DNA of 33,045 bases from Candidatus Moraniibacteriota bacterium (lineage in GTDB: Bacteria > Patescibacteriota > Minisyncoccia > JAHIHE01 > JAGLIN01). The notes beneath the pieces were generated by a model. That model had not been told where the DNA came from. It searched no databases and saw only the letters and a list, made by a program, of their open reading frames with translations. Numbering within the stretch: the first letter of the stretch is position 1; each line of letters starts with the position of its first letter. The stretch is from assembly GCA_030638895.1 (NCBI GenBank), contig DAOWDS010000056.1, positions 1 to 33,045 on the forward strand, written 5' to 3'. Shown piece after piece: positions 11,984 through 21,469 of this stretch. The position numbers were made by a program, and so were the translations under genes.

Positions 11984-12905
11984 ACTTTGATGCCGTTTGG
12001 AAGATTAAGTTGTGAGTAGAATTAAGATAGTTATAAAACTACTCACAAGACTTTATTATTTTGTTGTTTGCTTCCTTATTTTACAAGGAAGCGATTTGCT
12101 AAAAATGTTTGTAATACATTTGCATCTCCTTTGGGCGACTGGCGCCCAAATCGGTAAATTTTGTTCGACATGATTTTGGATAATATTTTAAAATTTCTAA
12201 TTGAAGATAGTCTTCTCATTCTTTTTACTCTTTGCTAAGAGCGTATAATAATAACTATCTAACCAATAGAAATTTTCAAAAAACATCCTCAATCATTTTT
12301 TATACCTTCTCAATCAATAAGCTAATCCTTCTACATTGCTACATTCAATAGTATTGCTGTTTTGATCAGTCGGACATTCCGACAAGGACAAGCTAATGAT
12401 TTTTTGTATTCGCACTGAATAAATTTCTCTTTGTCTCTCAGATCTGAGAGTGTGCAGTGGAATACGGTTGCGGAGCATGCAACGCCGTTCTCCGGTTGAC
12501 TGTGCGCTTGACGCTCCTTAATTCATCAGCAATATTTTTCCGTACAATCCTTTTTCTTGTTTCTTAATACGTTCTATTTTAATTTTGATTGTCGCAAATT
12601 TATGCTGATCTCTATATCCTGTTAGAGACGCCTTTCAAAGGCGGTTGTCAAAGGATCGTTTTTATCACTCCATTTCTGTAACCTAACCGATTACAGCTTT
12701 AGCCTTGTGGTTTTGCGCGCAAATTACCTGTATTTATGCGCTTCTTTCTCGGCGGCTGGACTGTTGATCTTAAAAGGTATTTCTAAGGGTATTTTTTGCT
12801 GCACTCATTTCAGTTTTTGAAAAAAATCTAGTTTTTCCCATAACTTCCTCCTATTTATTGTGTAAGTTTTATCTTGATTTAAGTTTCAAGAATCAACTTC
12901 ACTAA
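11984..12905 (-). ncRNA. Candidate large structured RNA (or heavily decayed gene)
   Basis: No long ORF; promoter at 12908-12936 and many short hairpins including a three-tier nested arm at 12190-12276. Exact ends unknown. Confidence 0.4.
12770..12841 (-). CDS. Short ORF (23 aa) MGKTRFFSKTEMSAAKNTLRNTF at the 5' end of the structured locus
   Basis: AGGAGG (12852-12847) 5 nt before ATG; could be a leader peptide or the start of a decayed gene. Confidence 0.4.
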   Translation of the reverse strand: MGKTRFFSKTEMSAAKNTLRNTF

Positions 12906-12907
12906 AC

Positions 12908-12936
12908 AGCATATCATATCATAACAAATATGTCAA
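12908..12936 (-). promoter_or_regulatory. Promoter
   Basis: Minus strand TTGACA (12936-12931) - N17 - TATGCT (12913-12908) with TGn. Confidence 0.65.
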
Positions 12937-13032
12937 TACCACTCACCTACACATTGCTTATCACTTACATCTAAAACTTTACATAAAAAATAAAAGTATT
13001 AAAATTAAGAATATTGTTAAAAATAAAAAATT

Positions 13033-14646
13033 ATGATTGAGATTGAGACAATTTTTGAGATGTTCGGAGGCTTGGCTATTTTGTTATACGGAATTCATCT
13101 TTCCGGTGTCAGCTTGCAGAAAATTTTAGGATTTAAATTAGAAAAAATACTCACGAAAACAAATGATAATCCAATAAAAGGTTTGACAATAGGTACGGGA
13201 ATTACATCTGTTATACAAAGCAGCGGCACAACCATCACAATGCTAGTTGGGTTTATAAGCGCGGGCCTTTTGACTTTCAGTTCTGCTATACCCGTTATGC
13301 TCGGTGCAAATATTGGGAGTACAATAACAACTCAAATTGCGTCTTTGCATATTGGCGTATATGCCTTGCCAATTTTAACTATTGGAGTTGCAATTCATCT
13401 TTTTTCAATTAAAAAGTTGAGTAAAAATCTTGGCGAAGCTCTTGTGGGCTTCAGTTTTTTATTTCTAGGAATGAATTATATTTTTATGAGCGCTCATTCT
13501 TTGTCTCAAGATGACTTGGCCGTAAATCTGATAAATTCTTTTTCTTCTTCCCCAGTTGTTTATATATTTATTTTGACAATTTTGACATTATTACTTCAAA
13601 GCAGTAGCGCGACTTCTGTGGTCGTGGTTGCTCTCGGAGTGGCAGAAATAATTAATTTGCCAATCGCGCTTTTTATGATTTTGGGTGTTAATCTCGGCTC
13701 TAGCCTTAAGATTATATATATAGTCATAAGAAGAAAAGGCTTTTTGAGCGATCTTGCAATAACTCATATATTACTTAATATAATAGGAGTATTTATTTTT
13801 GTGATATTTTTCAGATATTTTGATTATTTAGCAAGTATTACCTCGTCTGATGCAGGAAGGCAAATAGCAAATGGTCATACGCTGTATAATATTATTACAG
13901 CATTAATTGTAACACCGTTTATACCATTTATTGTAAAGTTTATCAATAAATATGCTCTAAAGACTAAAACGGAAGAATTAAAGTTTTCTTATTTAAGCAG
14001 AAAACTTCTTTATACTCCTTCAGTTGCTCTTAGACAAGCTAATCGTGGTATTATTGAAATGGCAAAAGAAGCATCTGAAATGCTCAAAATTTCAAAGATA
14101 ATCTTTTTTGAAAATAAAACAGAGCTGTTGGAAAAAGTTGAAAAATATGAAAGCAATATGGACGAAATGACCGGAAAAATCTCAGAATATTTAGTTCAAA
14201 TTTCACAACAAAATCTAAGTAAAAAAGATTTAATGAAGCTTTATAGCCTGATGCATATTACAACTGACTTGAAGCATCTTTCAGATCGCGTTTTAGCAGT
14301 TTCTAAATTGTTTATTAAGCTGAAAGAAGAAAAAATTGATTTTTCTGAAAAAGCAAACTATGAACTAACTGCAATATTTGGTAAATTAAAAATCATGCAG
14401 AATTTAGTTATTAAAGTATTAAAGGAAGACAATTTACATCTTGCTCATAAGATTATAAAACATGAAAACAAGGTAGATGAAATTGTGCAAAAAACTAATA
14501 GCAATCATCTGGAAAGAATGAATCAAGGAATGTGTTCATTGAAAAAAGGAAAATATTTTGCAGAAATTTTGATGAATTTAGAGAGAATTGGAGATCATGC
14601 AGATAATATCGCTTATGCGGTTGTTGACAGGTTTAGGTATAAATAG
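13033..14646 (+). CDS. Na/Pi cotransporter family protein with C-terminal PhoU-like domain
   Basis: Duplicated GITSVIQSSGTTITMLVGFISAGLL / LLLQSSSATSVVVVALG QSS motifs; helical C-terminus ending ERIGDHADNIAYAV. Confidence 0.9.
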   Translation: MIEIETIFEMFGGLAILLYGIHLSGVSLQKILGFKLEKILTKTNDNPIKGLTIGTGITSVIQSSGTTITMLVGFISAGLLTFSSAIPVMLGANIGSTITTQIASLHIGVYALPILTIGVAIHLFSIKKLSKNLGEALVGFSFLFLGMNYIFMSAHSLSQDDLAVNLINSFSSSPVVYIFILTILTLLLQSSSATSVVVVALGVAEIINLPIALFMILGVNLGSSLKIIYIVIRRKGFLSDLAITHILLNIIGVFIFVIFFRYFDYLASITSSDAGRQIANGHTLYNIITALIVTPFIPFIVKFINKYALKTKTEELKFSYLSRKLLYTPSVALRQANRGIIEMAKEASEMLKISKIIFFENKTELLEKVEKYESNMDEMTGKISEYLVQISQQNLSKKDLMKLYSLMHITTDLKHLSDRVLAVSKLFIKLKEEKIDFSEKANYELTAIFGKLKIMQNLVIKVLKEDNLHLAHKIIKHENKVDEIVQKTNSNHLERMNQGMCSLKKGKYFAEILMNLERIGDHADNIAYAVVDRFRYK

Positions 14647-14734
14647 ATATGCAAATTAACACATTAACATTCTCAAACCGATGACGAAGTTTTAATGTTA
14701 AAATGTTAGTATGTTTATATGTTAAAATAATCAA

Positions 14735-15706
14735 ATGTTTGGAAATTGGATAGATCTGATAACAATTTTTTATTTAGTTGCCCATTTTGCTGATGGAATG
14801 AAAAGAGGTTTTTATTCTATCGTAGTTAATATGGGAAGTTTTTTAGTTTCTTTGTTTGTTTCTTTTTTAACTTATAGTTATTCCTCGTATTTTTTAGTTC
14901 AAAACTTTGCGATAGAAATGACATATGCCAATGTTATAGGATTTTTTCTCAATATGTTTATTCTTAAATTTGTACTTTTAATTATTTCTCGCAGGGTGCT
15001 CCCAGATTCACTATTTGTAATTAATAAATCAATACAGAGAAGAATCGTAAGCGGATTCGCTTCGTTTTCTTATAGTGCGATTGTTGTTTTTTTACTAATG
15101 TCAATAACTTTTTCGTTTTCACTACCGAACTTTTTAAAAAATGAATTTAATTTCTCAATGTCAGGCAGTTTTATTGCGAAAGATCCAGTAAAAATAAATA
15201 ATTATCTGCATAATATATTTGGAGATATGCTTAAAACAACAATGAATAAACTAGATTTTTTAACAGTAGAAGTTGGAGATAACAAAAAAATAGACCTTGA
15301 TTTCACTGTTTCTAATTTTAATATTAATGAAAACTTAGAAAACGATATGTTGGAACTGATTAATAGAGAAAGAATTTCAGCAGGACGCAAAACTCTTATT
15401 GTGGACGAAAAAGCCAGAGAAACGGCTAGAAAGCATGGAATAGATATGTTTAGCAATGGATATTTCTCGCATATAAGCCTTGAAGGAGAAAGTCCTTCTA
15501 ATCGTATGAAGGAAGGAGGCGTTGAATTTAATTTTTCAGGAGAAAATCTTGCTCTTTCTAAAGATCTGTCATCTGCTCACAAAGGTCTTATGAATAGTCC
15601 CGGGCACAAGAAGAATATTCTCAGTCCATTTTTTTACAGAGTGGGTATTGGTGTTATTGATGGCGGAAAATATGGAATAATCTTTGTCCAGAATTTTGCG
15701 GATTAA
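14735..15706 (+). CDS. CvpA-like membrane domain fused to CAP/SCP (YkwD-like) domain
   Basis: N-terminal TM helices; C-terminal LINRERISAGRKTLIVDEKARETARKHGIDMFSNGYFSHISLEGESPSNRM...GENLA...HKGLMNSPGHKKNILSPFFYRVGIGV. Confidence 0.85.
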   Translation: MFGNWIDLITIFYLVAHFADGMKRGFYSIVVNMGSFLVSLFVSFLTYSYSSYFLVQNFAIEMTYANVIGFFLNMFILKFVLLIISRRVLPDSLFVINKSIQRRIVSGFASFSYSAIVVFLLMSITFSFSLPNFLKNEFNFSMSGSFIAKDPVKINNYLHNIFGDMLKTTMNKLDFLTVEVGDNKKIDLDFTVSNFNINENLENDMLELINRERISAGRKTLIVDEKARETARKHGIDMFSNGYFSHISLEGESPSNRMKEGGVEFNFSGENLALSKDLSSAHKGLMNSPGHKKNILSPFFYRVGIGVIDGGKYGIIFVQNFAD

Positions 15707-15762
15707 AATTAGCTTTTTCAGTTTTTCAATAAAAAAAGCAGTCAATTTATGAAATTAAAATT

Positions 15763-15888
15763 ATGAAAAAACATTCATCCAGAAAATGCGCAAAAGGAAA
15801 AACGGGATTTAGAACTCCAAGCGTTTTTAAAATTTCTGCTGACAAGAAGAATAAATTTTATAAAACAAAAAATAAAATAAAGAAATAG
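15763..15888 (+). CDS. Small basic protein (41 aa), unknown
   Basis: MKKHSSRKCAKGKTGFRTPSVFKISADKKNKFYKTKNKIKK*; below the ORF track length cut-off. Confidence 0.4.
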   Translation: MKKHSSRKCAKGKTGFRTPSVFKISADKKNKFYKTKNKIKK

Positions 15889-16070
15889 CAAGCATGGTAA
15901 GTGAAGTTTGGTTTTATGCAAATACGCGAAGCTTAATTTATCTTCTGATTTTTATTTTACGACAATTTTGTTTTCTGTTATAATATAAATAATATATATG
16001 GTAATAATAAATCAATACGATAATTTAACCATTTAATATCATTTTTAATAATCATTAACTTAAAAAGCGT

Positions 16071-16832
16071 ATGAAAATACTCAAAATTAGAACTGTCAGC
16101 TTCTCTTTGTTGATTCTTGCAGTCTTTGCTTTTCCGTGCGTAGCCCAAAACATTTCTAAAGAAAAAAATATGGGAACAGCGCCAGAAACAAATGAAAAAG
16201 CGGTACAGCAACAAAATCAGGGAGAAGAACAGGAGATTCAAAATCAGGCAATAGAACAGGCGGGAACCAGTCAAGATCCTGACATTGGAGATAATGACAA
16301 TGGAAAAAATAAAGACGAAATCGGCATAGAACAGATTGCGGAAGAAAATAATGGAAACGATTCAGAAAAAGGAAAGAAAGTTCAAAATCAGATAGATCAA
16401 AATCAAAAAAATCCAAGAGAGCAAAGGCGGAGTCGCGTAGCTAACGCGGTTCATGAAATGCTGGCAGTCGCAGAAAGAAATTCAGGTATTGGACAGCAGA
16501 TTAGAACAATTGCTCAAAATCAAAATCAGGAGCAAGAAGAAATGGAAAGTGCTTTACAAACTACAAAGAAAAGGAGCGGAATCGTTAAATTTTTTATAGG
16601 TCCAAACTATAAAGAACTTAAAAAAGTAGAAGATCGTTTGGAAAATAACAAAAATCGTTTGGCAAAGCTAAAAGAATTGCGCGTGCAATTAGAAAGTAGC
16701 GCTGACGCAGAAATTCTAACTCAACAAATTCAAATTATGGAGCAAATTGAAGCAGAGTTAGAAAATGAAGCAAGAAAAGAAAAGAAAGGCATTAGCTTGT
16801 TTGGCTGGTTGTTTAGGTGGATGGCAAAGTAG
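16071..16832 (+). CDS. Secreted Gln/Glu-rich coiled-coil protein, unknown function
   Basis: Signal peptide MKILKIRTVSFSLLILAVFAFPCVAQ; Gln/Glu/Asn-rich linker; predicted helical C-terminus. Confidence 0.7.
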   Translation: MKILKIRTVSFSLLILAVFAFPCVAQNISKEKNMGTAPETNEKAVQQQNQGEEQEIQNQAIEQAGTSQDPDIGDNDNGKNKDEIGIEQIAEENNGNDSEKGKKVQNQIDQNQKNPREQRRSRVANAVHEMLAVAERNSGIGQQIRTIAQNQNQEQEEMESALQTTKKRSGIVKFFIGPNYKELKKVEDRLENNKNRLAKLKELRVQLESSADAEILTQQIQIMEQIEAELENEARKEKKGISLFGWLFRWMAK

Positions 16833-16856
16833 CAAAGAAAATTTACAGGAAATATT

Positions 16857-16887
16857 AGTTGCCACTTTAATGTGGCAACTTTTTTAT
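16857..16887 (+). terminator. Rho-independent terminator
   Basis: AGTTGCCAC-tttaat-GTGGCAACT followed by TTTTTT. Confidence 0.9.
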
Positions 16888-16895
16888 TAATTAAG

Positions 16896-16923
16896 TTGAC
16901 AAGAGGTAAATTTGTGATAAAAT
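16896..16923 (+). promoter_or_regulatory. Promoter of fusA
   Basis: TTGACA (16896-16901) - N16 - TAAAAT (16918-16923), TGn extended. Confidence 0.6.
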
Positions 16924-17050
16924 ATTATCATTGTAAAGAAATTATTACCGTAAAATTACTGGAAATAAAGCTATTATTGCCAAGAAGAAAGTAAATCAAA
17001 AATCATTTTCAACTTTATAAGCTTTTAATTTTTTCAGCCTATGGCTGATC

Positions 17051-17083
17051 TCCTCCAAAAGCGGACAGGCTGTCTTTGGCGGA
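17051..17083. repeat. Nested palindromic REP-like element in the fusA leader
   Basis: TCCTCCAAA...TTTGGCGGA outer arms and GACAG-g-CTGTC inner stem. Confidence 0.6.
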
Positions 17084-17108
17084 AACTTTATAACTAACCA
17101 TAAAACAT

Positions 17109-19187
17109 ATGCCCAGACAACACCAAATTGATAAATTTCGCAATATTGGAATTATTGCGCACATAGATGCCGGAAAGACGACAGTTTCCGAGCGAATTTT
17201 ATTTTACACGGGAATTAGCCATAAAATAGGCGAAGTTCATGACGGGGAAGCCACTATGGATTGGATGGAGCAGGAACAGGAAAGAGGAATTACGATTACA
17301 TCTGCCGCGACAACCTGTTTTTGGAAAGATTGTCAAATAAATATCATAGATACTCCCGGACATGTTGATTTTACTGCGGAAGTTGAAAGAAGTTTGAGAG
17401 TGCTTGATGGAGGGGTTGTTGTTTTTGACGGAGTGGCTGGAGTTGAATCTCAAAGCGAAACTGTTTGGCATCAGGCTGATAAATATAATGTTCCAAGAAT
17501 TTGTTTTATAAACAAGATGGATAGAACAGGAGCAGATTTTTATAAAGGATTTAACTCTATTCTCGAAAGATTAAACAAGAACGCGGTTGCTATCCAGCTT
17601 CCAATTGGAGCGGAAGAGAATTTTGAAGGAGTGATAAATCTTATAAATAGAAAAACGTATTATTTTGAAGGAGGTCATGGAGAAAATGTAGTTGAAAAAG
17701 AAATACCGGAAGAAATGAAAAAAAAAGTTGAAAACTGGAGAGCTGAAATGGTTGAAAAGGTTATTGAACATGACGACAAACTGATGGAAAAATATTTAGC
17801 TAGCGAAGAAATTACAGAAGAAGAGCTAGAAGAAGGAATAAGAAATGCTACAATTAATAATAAAATTTTTCCAGTTATGACTGGAACGGCTTTAAAAAAT
17901 AAAGGAATTCAGCTTATCCTTGACGCCGTCATAAAATATCTTCCTTCTCCGATTGATATTCCTCCCGTTATTGGGATTAATCCAAAAACCGAAGAAGAAG
18001 AGCCAAGAAACGCGGACGATAATGAGCCTCTTTCAATTTTGGCTTTCAAAATTGCAGCCGATCCGTTTGTCGGACAACTGACGTTTTTTAGGGTATATTC
18101 CGGGTCTCTTAAGACTGGTTCTTATGTTATGAATTCAACCACTGGTAAAAAAGAAAGAATTGGGAGAATTCTTCGAATGCACGCGAATCACAGAGAAGAA
18201 ATGGAAGAAATTTTTGCCGGTGATATTGCGGCAACTGTCGGGTTGAAAGATACTACAACAGGAAATACTTTATGTGATGAAAAAAATATAATTGTATTGG
18301 AAAAAATTACTTTTCCAGAGCCTGTTATTTCAATAGCTGTTGAGCCGAAAACTAAAGCCGATCAAGAAAAGATGGGAATGGCTCTTAAAAAACTTTCCGA
18401 TGAAGATCCGACTTTCAGAGTCCATACTGACGAGGAAACAGGACAAACTATTCTTTCCGGAATGGGAGAGCTTCATTTAGAAGTTTTAATTGACAGAATG
18501 CTTCGCGAAATGAAAGTTGAGGCAAATATCGGAAGGCCTAGAGTCGCCTATAGAGAAACAATAAAAGATGAAGCGCAAGCTGAAGGAAAATATGTTAGAC
18601 AATCTGGAGGACGCGGACAATATGGGCATGTATGGATTCGGATTGAACCGCTTGAAAGAGGGTCTGGTTTTGAATTTGTTGACGAAATTAAAGGCGGAGT
18701 AGTTCCTCAAGAATATATAAAACCAACTCAAAAAGGAATTGAAGAGGTTCTTACAAAAGGAATTATTTCCGGTCATCCTGTTATAGATGTTAGAGCAACT
18801 TTATATGACGGTTCTTATCACGAAGTTGATTCGTCTGAGTCAGCTTTCAAAATTGCTGGTTCAATCGCTTTCCAGGCAGCTTTCAAAAAAGCGGATCCCG
18901 TTATCCTTGAGCCTATTATGAAAGTTGAAGCCATAACTCCGGAACAATTTATGGGCGATGTCGTGGGAGATTTAAGTTCAAAGCGCGGACAAATTGAAAA
19001 TATGGGAGAGAGAGGACAGTCTAAAGTAATAACCGCCCTAGTTCCTCTTTCTTCAATGTTTGGTTATGCCACGCAGATTAGATCAATGACACAGGGTCGT
19101 GGAAATTACAGTATGGAATTTGACCATTATCAGGAAGTTCCCAAAAATGTCGCAGATGAAATTATTGGAGAAAAAGATAAAAAATAA
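17109..19187 (+). CDS. fusA: Elongation factor G
   Basis: [55 protein letters not shown]. Confidence 0.97.
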   Translation: MPRQHQIDKFRNIGIIAHIDAGKTTVSERILFYTGISHKIGEVHDGEATMDWMEQEQERGITITSAATTCFWKDCQINIIDTPGHVDFTAEVERSLRVLDGGVVVFDGVAGVESQSETVWHQADKYNVPRICFINKMDRTGADFYKGFNSILERLNKNAVAIQLPIGAEENFEGVINLINRKTYYFEGGHGENVVEKEIPEEMKKKVENWRAEMVEKVIEHDDKLMEKYLASEEITEEELEEGIRNATINNKIFPVMTGTALKNKGIQLILDAVIKYLPSPIDIPPVIGINPKTEEEEPRNADDNEPLSILAFKIAADPFVGQLTFFRVYSGSLKTGSYVMNSTTGKKERIGRILRMHANHREEMEEIFAGDIAATVGLKDTTTGNTLCDEKNIIVLEKITFPEPVISIAVEPKTKADQEKMGMALKKLSDEDPTFRVHTDEETGQTILSGMGELHLEVLIDRMLREMKVEANIGRPRVAYRETIKDEAQAEGKYVRQSGGRGQYGHVWIRIEPLERGSGFEFVDEIKGGVVPQEYIKPTQKGIEEVLTKGIISGHPVIDVRATLYDGSYHEVDSSESAFKIAGSIAFQAAFKKADPVILEPIMKVEAITPEQFMGDVVGDLSSKRGQIENMGERGQSKVITALVPLSSMFGYATQIRSMTQGRGNYSMEFDHYQEVPKNVADEIIGEKDKK

Positions 19188-19212
19188 GATAAAATGTTAG
19201 TTTAATAAACAT

Positions 19213-19245
19213 TGATAAAAGTATGCTAATCCGGTATACTTTTAT
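19213..19245 (+). terminator. Terminator after fusA
   Basis: ATAAAAGTAT...ATACTTTTAT inverted repeat. Confidence 0.6.
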
Positions 19246-19366
19246 TGTGCATTAGCTGCTTAAAATTTATTTTTTATAAACAAATAAAAAATCTAGTAAA
19301 ATCGCTATTTTGTATTTTAAAGGTCGAAATGTTTAATCATTAATTTTAAAAAGGAAAAAATATAAT

Positions 19367-21076
19367 ATGTTAAAAATAAAAAGTATGAAAAAACTATTGA
19401 GTATCGTAATGGTTTTTGCTTTTATTGTTAGCTTGCTTCTTACAAATGCTCCTTTTTCAGAAGCAACAGAAACAATGGTCAGCTCTGAAAACCAAATGCT
19501 TCATTTTGTAATGCAAGTTAGATGGGGGAATGTAATCGATGAATCTGAAAATATCGATAAAGCTAATTTTGACGGTTCTGTAAGTGTTTCTGAAAATGCC
19601 AAAGTAAGCCTTCAAAGAACATTGCTTTTTGAAAAACACAATGAAGACGCTGATAAAATTCTTTCTAAAAAAGATTCTGTTTCATGGACTTCTTTAATTT
19701 ATAATCATTATGACGGAGTAAAAGTCGCTGTTTCTTCGCCGGCTGACAATAATATCATAATAAATACTGTCGCTGGAAGTGTAACAAAAACCGCGCAAGA
19801 ACTTTATAATCTAACAGACCAGTATGTAGAAGATCTTGGAGATGGTAGAGAAATTGTGATTAATGTATATCCAGCGCAGAAAAACTCAAGCTTTTTCTTG
19901 AAAATTTTTTGGGGCAAGATTGATAAGCAGGAATATAATGAAAGAAGATGCGCTGCTGGGACAGAGGGAACAGCAAGGTGCTTGCTTCCGCTATTAAACG
20001 CTGATGGCTCATTTAAAATTGATAGCGGTGGAACGCTAAATCTTATAAAGCCATTGCGATTTGAATCTCCAGACAAGATAGAGTCTCAATCTGATACTGC
20101 AATAAGCTGGACATCCCGTCTTTATGGAGGAGTGGACGGAATTCTTGTTAACCTCAAATTGGACGCAGACGAGCTTGATGATGAAGATACTGTCACTATC
20201 ACTTTTAATAATCACGAAGGAGAAGATAAGTTTCCGAAAAATTATAGTATTTTAGATTTGTATCATAATCAATATACAGAAGATATTGTAGCGAGCGGAT
20301 ACGGAGTTGCTTTTCAGGTTTGGAAAAAAGCAAATAAGCATCTAATCAGAGTAAAAAACAAGATGACGGTTTATATGATTGAAGATGGCGTAAAGCAGCC
20401 CATTCCTTCAGAAGAAGTTTTGGCAAGCCAGGGCTTAACTTTTGATGATGTTGAAGTTATAGAGCAAGAAGAAGCTGACACATATGCTGATGGTGACGCG
20501 ATAAATTATGCCGATGGAACAATTGTTCAGGAAGAAGGGGCTCCGGAAGTTTATGTAATTGAAAATGGAGAGAAAAAACATATTCAAGATCCAAACGCTT
20601 TTACTAGCCTTGGCTATAGCTGGAGAAAAATTGTCAGAGTAAAATCTGGTATTTTGGGTCTTTATAGAAGCGGAGTCGCGATGCAAGCTAATTCAATTCA
20701 TCCCGAAGGAGCTTTAATTCGAGTGGCTGGAAATCCAAAGGTATATGTTATTGAAGGAGGAAAAAGAGTTCCAATTTCAGATATTCAACTTTTTAACGCT
20801 CGCAAATATGACTGGAGCAAAGTCCTTGTAGTCAACGAGAATCAGGCAAATAAATTTCAAATAGGGGAATCTTTAGCGTATCCGGACGGAAGCTTGCTTA
20901 AAGCTAAAAATGGCAAAATTTATATGATCAACCAGAACAAAAAACAGTGGATTAGGTCAGCGGATGATTTTAGAAAAGCAGGATATAAAGCGGAAAAAGT
21001 TCTTGATGTTGATGATTCTACATTAGAAAGCTTTAAAGATGGACTTGATGTTGTCGCGGACGATATTGTAGAATAA
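19367..21076 (+). CDS. Secreted protein: duplicated N-terminal domain followed by about four KVYVIEGGKR-type repeats
   Basis: Signal peptide; repeats ...VYMIEDGVKQPI / VYVIENGEKKHI / VYVIEGGKRVPI / IYMINQNKKQWI. Confidence 0.75.
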   Translation: MLKIKSMKKLLSIVMVFAFIVSLLLTNAPFSEATETMVSSENQMLHFVMQVRWGNVIDESENIDKANFDGSVSVSENAKVSLQRTLLFEKHNEDADKILSKKDSVSWTSLIYNHYDGVKVAVSSPADNNIIINTVAGSVTKTAQELYNLTDQYVEDLGDGREIVINVYPAQKNSSFFLKIFWGKIDKQEYNERRCAAGTEGTARCLLPLLNADGSFKIDSGGTLNLIKPLRFESPDKIESQSDTAISWTSRLYGGVDGILVNLKLDADELDDEDTVTITFNNHEGEDKFPKNYSILDLYHNQYTEDIVASGYGVAFQVWKKANKHLIRVKNKMTVYMIEDGVKQPIPSEEVLASQGLTFDDVEVIEQEEADTYADGDAINYADGTIVQEEGAPEVYVIENGEKKHIQDPNAFTSLGYSWRKIVRVKSGILGLYRSGVAMQANSIHPEGALIRVAGNPKVYVIEGGKRVPISDIQLFNARKYDWSKVLVVNENQANKFQIGESLAYPDGSLLKAKNGKIYMINQNKKQWIRSADDFRKAGYKAEKVLDVDDSTLESFKDGLDVVADDIVE

Positions 21077-21102
21077 ATTTTGTTTAAAATAGTAGTGAAA
21101 AA

Positions 21103-21135
21103 GAAGCTCCAAAGATCGGAGCTTCTTTTTATTTT
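21103..21135 (+). terminator. Rho-independent terminator
   Basis: GAAGCTCC-aaagatc-GGAGCTTC followed by TTTTTATTTTCTTTT. Confidence 0.92.
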
Positions 21136-21192
21136 CTTTTTGAATTAGTAAAACTTGAATATTATAATAATGGATAAAAAATGGAAATAGAG

Positions 21193-21231
21193 AACAGTAT
21201 GGTAATACATATTACCATACTGTTTTTGTTT
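21193..21231. terminator. Second orphan terminator-like hairpin
   Basis: AACAGTATGGTAAT-acat-ATTACCATACTGTT perfect 14-bp stem followed by TTTGTTT. Confidence 0.75.
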
Positions 21232-21249
21232 AAAATTTTTTGTTCTTTA

Positions 21250-21301
21250 AGTCTAATCAAAAAAAGTCGCAATTTAGTCTAATCCCAAAAAATCGCAATA
21301 T
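21250..21301. repeat. Tandem 26-bp direct repeat (2 copies)
   Basis: AGTCTAATCAAAAAAAGTCGCAATTT / AGTCTAATCCCAAAAAATCGCAATAT. Confidence 0.8.
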
Positions 21302-21469
21302 ACTTTGATACTTGGGAGTTTCAAAGTATAGCAGCATTGTTGCTGATGATTAAATTTTGGTTTATTGAGACACTACTTTGTTTCTGTGAATTAACAAATC
21401 AGCAAGAATAAGCGCGTAGACTAAACGAAGAAAATTTGCTATAATTATTGTAATAAACAAAGAATAATT

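Noticed and set aside
12428-12500. Group II intron domain V-like hairpin near 12464-12487
   Set aside because: No GAAA tetraloop/AGC triad arrangement and no reverse transcriptase ORF.
16156-16416. 86-aa minus-strand ORF rich in F/L/D
   Set aside because: Mirror of the Gln/Glu-rich secreted protein on the plus strand.
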